Positions 1-5,364 of a stretch of DNA of 7,221 nt are shown here, piece by piece. Made by a program: the position numbers and the translations under genes. Every line of letters begins with the position of its first letter. Positions within the stretch are counted from its first letter, which is position 1. The stretch lies in assembly GCA_913055195.1 (NCBI GenBank), contig CAJXJU010000061.1, positions 1 through 7,221 on the forward strand, written 5' to 3'. This DNA comes from an uncultured Desulfohalobiaceae bacterium (lineage in GTDB: Bacteria > Desulfobacterota > Desulfovibrionia > Desulfovibrionales > Desulfonatronovibrionaceae). The notes beneath the pieces were generated by a model. The model did not search any database. It was not told the origin of the DNA and saw nothing but the letters and a program-made list of their open reading frames with translations.

Positions 1-1
1 T

Positions 2-130
2 CTGGGTATCAGTGGTGCTGTATTATCTGCATTATTTGTGATCCCTGCTTTGTATGAGTCGCCTGCAAAAAGTCGAAACTCGGTAAATACAGCTTGCGGG
101 GACAGGCGAACGGGTAATAATTTCAAATAG
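2..130 (+). CDS. Possible C-terminal end of a membrane protein (5' truncated)
   Basis: This frame is open from the window edge to a TAG at 128-130, giving 42 residues. The first 17 or so (from LGISGAVL to VIPALY) are strongly hydrophobic with small residues and look like a last transmembrane helix. The remaining 24 residues (E19-K42) are polar and basic and are translated entirely from the palindromic element that begins at 55, so the original stop may have been replaced by the element. The other two frames close earlier, at 55-57 and 37-39. No family can be named from so short a tail. A chance open frame is possible, so this is a tentative call resting on the hydrophobic segment only. Confidence 0.35.
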   Translation: MGISGAVLSALFVIPALYESPAKSRNSVNTACGDRRTGNNFK

Positions 131-206
131 TTACAATCGTCACAACGCTCGCTATCGCTGTTCGCCTGTGCCCGCACGGAAAAATTTACTTTTTGCAGGC
201 GACTCA
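55..206. repeat. Two-tier palindromic intergenic element (MITE- or REP-like)
   Basis: The outer arms are a perfect 19-bp inverted repeat, TGAGTCGCCTGCAAAAAGT at 55-73 and its complement at 188-206. Nested inside is a second inverted pair of 17 bp with one mismatch, at 95-111 (TGCGGGGACAGGCGAAC) and 160-176. The centre (112-159) is unpaired and AT-rich on its left side. The segments between the tiers differ in length (21 and 11 nt), so the fold would have an asymmetric internal loop. There is no coding capacity for a transposase and no T-run after the right arm, so it is not a simple intrinsic terminator. The structure suits a non-autonomous mobile element or a REP-type repeat. It ends 53 bp before the clpS start and could lie within that transcript's leader. 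Confidence 0.7.
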
Positions 207-259
207 GAGGATAGGGTGTTGGCCTAATTTTATGCTTGTGTTTATCAGGATGTGTTTTT

Positions 260-574
260 ATGAGCAGGAGCATGTTTGAAGATCAATTTTTGTCGGATAC
301 CGTTATAGAGGAAGACCTGAAAGAACCCCGGCGTTATAAGGTTCTTTTGCATAATGATGATTATACGACCATGGAATTTGTCGTCTATGTCTTGAAAAAA
401 GTTTTTCATAAAACTGATGCCGAGGCTCATTATATTATGATGAGTGTTCACAAGAATGGAATTGGTGTATGCGGGGTATATCCTAAAGAAGTGGCTGAGA
501 CCAAGGTTGCAATGGTTCGTCATCTGGCCCGTAAAGAAGGTTATCCCCTGAAATGCACAATGGAAGAGGTGTAA
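260..574 (+). CDS. clpS: ATP-dependent Clp protease adaptor ClpS
   Basis: This 104-aa cytosolic adaptor binds proteins with N-terminal Leu, Phe, Tyr or Trp and hands them to ClpA-ClpP. The ClpS core is clear: YKVLLHNDDYTTMEFV at residues 26-41, with N32, D33 and D34 forming part of the pocket that holds the alpha-amino group of the N-degron, H64 in the SVH segment, then CGVYPKEVAETKVAMV at 71-86, and the usual PLKCTMEE end. Length matches the ~106 aa of the E. coli protein. The ATG at 260 is chosen because AGGA lies at 247-250 and the first residues resemble the usual short, flexible N-terminal extension. An in-frame ATG at 236 has no Shine-Dalgarno sequence and would add an atypical MCLSGCVF. 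The stop codon abuts the clpA start with no gap, which points to co-transcription and translational coupling. Confidence 0.95.
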   Translation: MSRSMFEDQFLSDTVIEEDLKEPRRYKVLLHNDDYTTMEFVVYVLKKVFHKTDAEAHYIMMSVHKNGIGVCGVYPKEVAETKVAMVRHLARKEGYPLKCTMEEV

Positions 575-2818
575 ATGTTAAGTAAGGAATTGGAAAAAAT
601 TATTGGCCTGGCTATTCAGGAAGTCAAAAAAAGACGCCATGAATATTTGACTCTGGAACATATTTTATATGCTTATACCCTGGATGAAAAAGGCAGCATT
701 ATTCTGAAGGATTGTGGTGTTGATCTGGTTCGTCTCCGGAATCAACTGGAGCGTTTTTTTATTGAACATCTGGAAGTTCAGCCTTTTGTCCAGGAAAGAG
801 AAATAATTCAAACTGTAGGTGTGCAGCGGGTGATGCAGCGTGCCATTATGCACATCCAATCAGCAGGAAAAGATATGGTTCAGACAGGTGACCTTCTGGC
901 TGCCATGTTTGATGAGGAAGAGTCCTTTGCTGTTTATTACCTGCGCATTCATGGTCTGACCAAACTTGATGTTCTGGAATATATTTCTCACGTTATGGAA
1001 GAAGACAGCCCGGGGTCTGCTTGTCCAGGATGTGCAGGTCAGCAAAGAAGTCCCGCTGAAAAGAGCGCTCTTGCCAGATATACAGTGAACCTGGTGGAAA
1101 GGGCAAAAAAAGGGTTGATTGATCCCCTGGTTGGCCGGGAAAGGGAAATGAAAAGGGTGATTCAGGTACTTTTGCGGCGGAGAAAAAATAATCCCATCCT
1201 TGTTGGTGATCCAGGTGTTGGGAAAACAGCCATGGCAGAAGGATTGGCCCTGAAGATTGCGCAAGGGGATGTGCCTGAGCCTTTTCTGAAGACGCAGATT
1301 TATGCCCTGGATATGGGGGCACTTCTGGCCGGAACAAAATTCAGAGGAGATTTTGAGGCCAGGTTAAAGGGAGTAATTAAGGAGCTAAAAGATATTCCAG
1401 GAGCGATATTATTTATTGATGAAATTCATACCATTGTTGGGGCCGGCGCGACCAGTGGTGGATCAATGGATGCCTCTAATATTTTGAAGCCTGTTCTTGC
1501 TTCAGGAGAGATCAGGTGCATTGGTTCAACTACTTATGAAGAATACAAGCTTCATTTTGAAAAAGATCGGGCTCTGTCCAGAAGGTTTCAAAAGATTGAT
1601 TTGTCTGAGCCCAGCATTGAAGAAAGCATTGAGATTTTAAAAGGACTAAAGCCCTATTATGAAAAGTATCATAAGGTGAAGTATCTGGTTTCAAGTTTAA
1701 AGGCAGCTGTTGAGCTTTCTGCCCGGTATATTAATGACCGGTATTTACCGGATAAGGCTATTGATGTTATGGATGAGGCAGGGGCTTATTTTATGCTTGA
1801 AGGAGTCACACGCGGCAGGAAACAGATTACCCCCCGCGACATTGAAAAAGTTGTGGCGCGCATGGCCCGTATCCCTTCTCGCCAGGTTTCAACATCAGAC
1901 AGGGAAAAGCTTCTTAACCTGGATAAGGAGTTAAAAGGGGTTGTTTTTGGCCAGGACAGGGCTATAGAATTATTAAGTAAAGCCATAAGGCGGGCCAGAG
2001 CTGGACTCAAGGATATAGATAAGCCTACAGGATCATTTTTAATGATTGGTCCTACAGGAGTGGGTAAAACAGAACTTGCCAGGCAACTGGCAAGTGTTCT
2101 GGGAATTAAATTTATTCGTTTTGATATGAGTGAGTATATGGAAAAACACGCTGTGGCCCGGTTGATTGGCGCGCCGCCGGGTTATGTGGGTTTTGATCAG
2201 GGAGGTCTGCTCACCGAGGCCATTCGGAAAAATCCTTACTGCGTCCTGCTTCTGGATGAAATAGAAAAGGCCCATCAGGATATGTTTAATATTCTCCTTC
2301 AGGTTATGGACCATGCAACCCTGACAGATAATACTGGCCGGCAGGCAGATTTCCGGCATGTTATACTGCTTATGACTTCCAATGCTGGCGCCAGGGAAAT
2401 GGCAGCGAGAACCATTGGTTTTAGCCAGGATGACATGGCTGACAAGGCGGAGAAGGCTCTGAAGGCTGTTGAGAAACTGTTTAGCCCTGAATTTCGTAAT
2501 AGATTGGACGCAATCATTCCTTTCGGCAGTTTAAGCCAGGAAATTATGGAGATGATTGTTGATAAATACATGCTTGAGCTGAATGAGAGACTTAGCAGTC
2601 AAAAAGTTCAGGCCCAGCTCACTTCTTCAGCCAGAACCTGGTTGGCTAGAAAAGGTTATGATCCTGATTTTGGAGCCAGACCCCTGTCCAGAATTATGCA
2701 GGAAGAGATCAAAGATGTTCTGGCAGATAAGCTTCTTTCCGGAAGCCTTGATAAGGCTAAGAAAATCATCATAGACCTGGACGAGCAGCAACAAAAGTTA
2801 AAATTTGACGTTGCCTGA
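575..2818 (+). CDS. clpA: ATP-dependent Clp protease ATP-binding subunit ClpA
   Basis: This 747-aa hexameric AAA+ unfoldase (E. coli ClpA is 758 aa) threads substrates into ClpP. Residues 1-145 are the Clp-N domain that docks ClpS. A variable linker follows, then D1 with Walker A GDPGVGKT (211-218), pore-loop KFRG (255-258), Walker B LFIDEIH (279-285) and arginines R336/R337. D2 has Walker A GPTGVGKT (492-499), pore-loop GYVG (536-539), Walker [10 protein letters not shown] (558-566) and arginine finger region FRNRLD (640-645). The ClpP-docking loop carries IGF at 614-616, as in ClpX, where E. coli ClpA has IGL. There is no long coiled-coil middle domain, which separates it from ClpB. The start follows GAGG (566-569) and sits directly after the clpS stop. 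The linker holds a CPGC motif (150-153). Confidence 0.97.
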   Translation: MLSKELEKIIGLAIQEVKKRRHEYLTLEHILYAYTLDEKGSIILKDCGVDLVRLRNQLERFFIEHLEVQPFVQEREIIQTVGVQRVMQRAIMHIQSAGKDMVQTGDLLAAMFDEEESFAVYYLRIHGLTKLDVLEYISHVMEEDSPGSACPGCAGQQRSPAEKSALARYTVNLVERAKKGLIDPLVGREREMKRVIQVLLRRRKNNPILVGDPGVGKTAMAEGLALKIAQGDVPEPFLKTQIYALDMGALLAGTKFRGDFEARLKGVIKELKDIPGAILFIDEIHTIVGAGATSGGSMDASNILKPVLASGEIRCIGSTTYEEYKLHFEKDRALSRRFQKIDLSEPSIEESIEILKGLKPYYEKYHKVKYLVSSLKAAVELSARYINDRYLPDKAIDVMDEAGAYFMLEGVTRGRKQITPRDIEKVVARMARIPSRQVSTSDREKLLNLDKELKGVVFGQDRAIELLSKAIRRARAGLKDIDKPTGSFLMIGPTGVGKTELARQLASVLGIKFIRFDMSEYMEKHAVARLIGAPPGYVGFDQGGLLTEAIRKNPYCVLLLDEIEKAHQDMFNILLQVMDHATLTDNTGRQADFRHVILLMTSNAGAREMAARTIGFSQDDMADKAEKALKAVEKLFSPEFRNRLDAIIPFGSLSQEIMEMIVDKYMLELNERLSSQKVQAQLTSSARTWLARKGYDPDFGARPLSRIMQEEIKDVLADKLLSGSLDKAKKIIIDLDEQQQKLKFDVA

Positions 2819-2847
2819 ATCCGTATTTCTCGCATGGCCACTTGCCC

Positions 2848-3510
2848 ATGACTGTTTTTTGTCTCCCACAAGAGCCTGTTTTTCCCCACCCGGAGTTTTC
2901 TGATCCGGATGGCCTTCTGGCGGTGGGCGGGGATTTATCATTAGAGCGTCTTATTGCTGCTTATTCTCAGGGAATTTTCCCCTGGTATGGCCAGAATAGT
3001 CCCATTCTCTGGTGGAGTCCTGATCCCCGTCTGGTATTGTTCCCCGAAGAATTGCACATCCCTAAAAGTTTGCGTCGCATTATAAATGCAAAAAGATTCA
3101 AGGTTACTGTTAATCAGGCCTTTGAAGAGGTGATAAATTGGTGTGCAAGGGTAAAAAGAAAAGGTCAGTGTGGTACATGGTTGGTGCCGGAAATGATTGA
3201 GGCATATATTCGTTTGCACGAACAGGGCTATGCCCATTCCTTTGAGGCCTGGCAGGAAGATCGCCTGGTGGGGGGATTGTATGGGGTTAGCCTGGGCAGG
3301 GCTTTTTTTGGTGAATCCATGTTTCATCTGATTAGTAATGCTTCTAAAGTTGCGCTGGTATATATGGTGCAATATCTCCGTGAGCATTCTTTTCATTTTC
3401 TTGATTGTCAGCAGACCACGAACCATATGTTGCGGTTTGGAGCGCGAGAGATAAGCAGAGACGAATTTTTGCAGCGGTTGAAGAAGGCTCTGTTAAAGGA
3501 TGAAGGATGA
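2848..3510 (+). CDS. aat: Leucyl/phenylalanyl-tRNA--protein transferase
   Basis: This 220-aa cytosolic enzyme moves Leu or Phe from aminoacyl-tRNA onto proteins that begin with Arg or Lys, creating N-degrons for ClpS-ClpA. Family motifs appear in order: GLLAVGGDLS (22-31), AYSQGIFPW (38-46), ILWWSPDPR (53-61), YAHSFEAW (128-135), GGLYGVSLG (142-150), GESMF (155-159), SNASKVAL (163-170) and LDCQ (185-188). D186 and Q188 match the Asp/Gln pair implicated in catalysis by the E. coli enzyme. The ATG at 2848 is preferred because MTVFCLPQEPVFPHP is a typical Aat opening. An in-frame TTG at 2842 is also possible, and neither has a good ribosome site. A weak 5-bp stem (2833-2837 with 2846-2850) covers the ATG. 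The gap to the clpA stop is 29 nt, suggesting one operon. The last four residues, KDEG, and the TGA come from the heptamer repeat. Confidence 0.95.
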   Translation: MTVFCLPQEPVFPHPEFSDPDGLLAVGGDLSLERLIAAYSQGIFPWYGQNSPILWWSPDPRLVLFPEELHIPKSLRRIINAKRFKVTVNQAFEEVINWCARVKRKGQCGTWLVPEMIEAYIRLHEQGYAHSFEAWQEDRLVGGLYGVSLGRAFFGESMFHLISNASKVALVYMVQYLREHSFHFLDCQQTTNHMLRFGAREISRDEFLQRLKKALLKDEG

Positions 3511-3525
3511 AGGATGAAGGATGAA
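3496..3525 (+). repeat. Heptamer tandem repeat (AAGGATG)x4 overlapping the aat 3' end
   Basis: Four perfect copies of AAGGATG run from 3496 to 3523, followed by AA. The tract begins inside the aat coding region and supplies its last codons and the TGA at 3508-3510. TGA recurs every seven bases, so three copies place a stop in every forward frame. The opposite strand of the tract has no stop in any frame. Confidence 0.9.
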
Positions 3526-3663
3526 AGGGAAAAGATGCAGGCGGAAACAGGGAAATAATGGCGAAAACATAGAATGACTAGAGCTTATCTCTTATAAAAT
3601 TTCGTCTTCATCCTTCATACTTCCGCCTTCCTCCCCTCTTTTCATCCTTCATCCTTCATCCTT
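3503..3663. repeat. Inverted heptamer repeats bracketing the aat/GT9 convergent gap
   Basis: Positions 3503-3526 and 3640-3663 are perfect 24-bp reverse complements, separated by 113 nt. The right arm holds three copies of CATCCTT (3643-3663). A further copy and a half of the same unit lies at 3609-3618. Inside the arms a second matched pair, AGGCGGAA at 3539-3546 and TTCCGCCT at 3621-3628, sits at nearly the same distance from each arm (12-13 nt), so the two halves look like diverged inverted copies of one longer sequence. A transcript reading through from either side could fold into a long hairpin. No T-run marks a classical terminator. The two genes converge here, so a role at both 3' ends is plausible but inferred. 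Confidence 0.75.
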
Positions 3664-4685
3664 TTCTCCATGGCTTTTAGTACGGCTTCAGGTTTTAGGT
3701 TTTTTAAACACTTAATATCAGGGCATGTATTTTTGTTACAGGGCTGACATGGAAGCCCTAACTGTATATGCTCATGTTCTTGCGAAGGATATGTCCAGGC
3801 TCCGCTGGTTGCCCCAAGGATGGTAAGGGAAGGGGTATTTACTGCCACAGCAATATGGCGGGGAGCAGAGCAATTGCCAAGGTGCAAATTGGCGTGAGCA
3901 ATACAGGCTGCCATTTCGCGCAAGGAGAGCATCTTTTCAGGCAGGACGCAAAAATTTTCTGCCTGTGACAGGGATGAGATTGTCATGGCCAGTTTTTTTT
4001 CTCCGGGGCCATAGAGGAGAAGAAATTTTATGTTTGGCCATTTCTGGGTGGCGAGTTGAATCAATCTGGCAAAATGCTCTGCTGGCCATCTTCTGGTTAT
4101 GCGTTTGTGCGAGGGATCCAGTGTGATGAGTATATTTTTTTTTGTAACACCTTGTTCGGCCAGATAATTTTTGGCCCAGTCAAGTTCCTGGTCTTTAAGC
4201 CAGATTTTTGGTCTGTTACCCTGCCAGGAAATGCCCAGGGGTTTTAGAATACTGGCTTTGAATCTTGCTGCATAGCCTGGTTCTGGCTTTTGCCAATGGG
4301 TATATAATAATCGATTATACCAGGGCGGAGGATAAGTTAGTTTAACTCTGGCTCTGGAGAAGAGAACAACCCATCGGCATCTGGGCAGTTGTTGAAAGTC
4401 AACAATAAGATCAAAATTTTCCCTGGCAATTTGTCGGTAAAACTTTAGCTCTTGCCAGAGATTGTTGATTTTTTTTTTGTCTATAGCCCAGATTTTGCAG
4501 ATATAAGGGTTGTTTTGAAGCACTGGCAGAGCTTTGTTTTCGGTAAAAAAATGGATTTCCGCGTCTGGAAATCTTTTTTTTAGCAGCTCTACACCGGGAG
4601 TAGTTAGAAGTACATCGCCAATCTGGCGAAGCTGGCAGATCAGGATTTTTTGAATATGATCCAGATTGAGACGGGATTCTGTCAC
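3642..4685 (-). CDS. Glycosyltransferase family 9 (heptosyltransferase-like)
   Basis: This 347-aa protein is of the ADP-heptose:LPS heptosyltransferase type, which adds heptose to the lipopolysaccharide core at the inner membrane's cytosolic face. The N-terminal Rossmann domain opens with KILICQLRQIGDVLLTTP (13-30), where D24 aligns with the catalytic Asp of WaaC/WaaF. The C-terminal half has LDPSHKRITRRWPAEHFARL (189-208), an LGNCSAPRHIAVAV nucleotide-sugar segment (269-282) and a CX2CX4CX4C cysteine set (C313, C316, C321, C326). The GTG start at 4685 directly follows the upstream gene's TAG, with GGAGAA 9 nt before it. In the 270-277 motif the usual Asp after Asn is Cys, so the donor may differ from ADP-heptose. 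The gene has A-tracts of 10, 9, 8 and 8 bases, and its last codons (KDEG, TGA) come from the heptamer repeat. The exact sugar is unknown. Confidence 0.88.
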   Translation of the reverse strand: MTESRLNLDHIQKILICQLRQIGDVLLTTPGVELLKKRFPDAEIHFFTENKALPVLQNNPYICKIWAIDKKKINNLWQELKFYRQIARENFDLIVDFQQLPRCRWVVLFSRARVKLTYPPPWYNRLLYTHWQKPEPGYAARFKASILKPLGISWQGNRPKIWLKDQELDWAKNYLAEQGVTKKNILITLDPSHKRITRRWPAEHFARLIQLATQKWPNIKFLLLYGPGEKKLAMTISSLSQAENFCVLPEKMLSLREMAACIAHANLHLGNCSAPRHIAVAVNTPSLTILGATSGAWTYPSQEHEHIQLGLPCQPCNKNTCPDIKCLKNLKPEAVLKAMEKRMKDEG

Positions 4686-5174
4686 CTAATTCAGTTCTCC
4701 CTGGATAATTGGTCTGGCTGAGTTTAGATCGTAAAAGCCGTGTACAGGAAATGGTAGAGGATAGTTAGGTATCTGTTCCAGGCGAATCCGTCCAAAGTTT
4801 TCATCCTCAGGCATTTCTGAAAGTGGCATAAGGCCCAGTGGAATGGGAAAGTCAAGGGGAGCGCTGGAGATATTTTTCAGTCTTGAAGCATATCTTCTGG
4901 CAAGATAGTCTATTAGCTGATCTCGCTCATCCTGAGTGAAGGCTTCCAGAAGTATTTTTTTACTTCTATTTATATCCGGTTCAGGGCCATTTTCAATGGG
5001 ATCCCCCAGGAGTTTGTCCCAGGGATAAGCATCTTCTTCTTCCACATTCCAGATAGGACGAAAAAGATGGACTTCTACATCACGTCGGCCCTTAAAAGAC
5101 TTGATGGTCATGGTTACAATGTAAGCCCGATTTACAGGTAAAGAGGTGGTTGGGGGAATGACTTTTATGTCCAT
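4686..5174 (-). CDS. Conserved-looking hypothetical protein, 162 aa
   Basis: I do not recognise this family. The start is well supported: AAGGAG at 5185-5180 lies 5 nt before the ATG at 5174. There is no signal peptide or membrane segment, so it is probably cytosolic. Residues 1-40 alternate hydrophobic and polar residues as beta-strands would (AYIVTMTIKSF, DVEVHLFRP). An acidic stretch follows (VEEEDAYPWD, 44-53), then a likely helix (FTQDERDQLIDYLARRYASR, 79-98), then a proline-rich tail (106-143). Its stop codon touches the GTG of the GT9 gene, so the two are probably made together and it may work with that glycosyltransferase or in envelope assembly, but this rests on position alone. Codon and base use resemble the neighbours, giving no sign of recent transfer. 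Confidence 0.8.
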   Translation of the reverse strand: MDIKVIPPTTSLPVNRAYIVTMTIKSFKGRRDVEVHLFRPIWNVEEEDAYPWDKLLGDPIENGPEPDINRSKKILLEAFTQDERDQLIDYLARRYASRLKNISSAPLDFPIPLGLMPLSEMPEDENFGRIRLEQIPNYPLPFPVHGFYDLNSARPIIQGELN

Positions 5175-5210
5175 ATTTACTCCTTTTTCATCCTTCTTCC
5201 TCCCTTCTTA

Positions 5211-5237
5211 ATTATCCTGGAAGGTATAACAAGTCAA
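5211..5237 (-). promoter_or_regulatory. Putative sigma-70 promoter for the 162-aa/GT9 operon
   Basis: On the minus strand TTGACT (5237-5232) matches the -35 consensus at 5 of 6 bases and GATAAT (5216-5211) matches the -10 consensus at 5 of 6. The spacer is 15 nt, shorter than the preferred 17. It would place the RNA start about 30 nt before the ATG at 5174, leaving room for the AAGGAG site. Assigned by eye only. Confidence 0.4.
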
Positions 5238-5278
5238 ATAACTCAACTTTCGGAACTCCGAAAGTTGAGTCAAATAAC
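5232..5278. repeat. Perfect 13-bp hairpin set in 11-bp direct repeats
   Basis: ACTCAACTTTCGG (5241-5253) pairs perfectly with 5258-5270 around an AACT loop. The hairpin is flanked by, and slightly overlaps, direct copies of AGTCAAATAAC at 5232-5242 and 5268-5278. A palindrome between direct repeats looks like the footprint of a small inserted element with target duplication. There is no T-run on either side, so it is not an intrinsic terminator. The left copy overlaps the -35 box proposed for the minus-strand operon, so the right copy holds a second TTGACT. Confidence 0.8.
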
Positions 5279-5321
5279 ATCAAAAGAATTTGTATGTGGC
5301 TCTTTACAAGCTATACCGTCT

Positions 5322-5341
5322 GAGGCTAACTTAGCTTTTTT
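5322..5341 (+). terminator. Terminator-like hairpin in the argF leader (possible attenuator)
   Basis: GCTA (5325-5328) pairs with TAGC (5332-5335) around a 3-nt loop. The stem can be extended by G-U and A-U pairs through 5322-5324 with 5336-5338, and six T residues run from 5336 to 5341, 23 nt before the argF ATG. AAGCTA at 5308-5313 could pair instead with TAGCTT at 5332-5337, giving a competing fold. No plus-strand gene lies just upstream, so a terminator here would act on argF's own leader RNA. The stem is short, so it could be chance. Confidence 0.3.
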
Positions 5342-5364
5342 ACAAAGCGAGCGCGAGGGGGAAA

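Noticed and set aside
236..259. Upstream in-frame ATG that would extend ClpS by 8 residues
   Set aside because: It has no ribosome-binding site and adds an atypical sequence, while the ATG at 260 has AGGA at good spacing and gives the normal family length.
860..1337. Minus-strand open frames of 114-134 codons inside clpA
   Set aside because: They are antisense to the conserved ClpA region, overlap each other, and show no recognisable motifs or ribosome sites.
2842..2847. TTG start adding two residues to Aat
   Set aside because: The ATG at 2848 matches the usual Aat opening, and the TTG has no better ribosome site. It cannot be fully excluded.
3580..3600. AGAG-CTTAT-CTCT hairpin as an aat terminator
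   Set aside because: The stem is only 4 bp and the following sequence is mixed A and T with no real T-run.
3496..3663. CRISPR-like array
   Set aside because: The repeats are contiguous 7-mers without unique spacers, and no cas gene is near.
5294..5323. Nine-codon leader ORF (MWLFTSYTV) before argF
   Set aside because: It ends at the terminator-like hairpin as a leader peptide would, but has no arginine codons and no good ribosome site.
5303..5332. TTTACA - 18 nt - TAACTT as an argF promoter
   Set aside because: The -35 is fair but the -10 matches only 3 of 6 bases. An alternative, TTGTAT - 16 nt - TATACC (5290-5317), is no better overall, so neither is called.
5271..5364. ArgR operator upstream of argF
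   Set aside because: I looked for an 18-bp ARG-box-like palindrome and found no convincing match.
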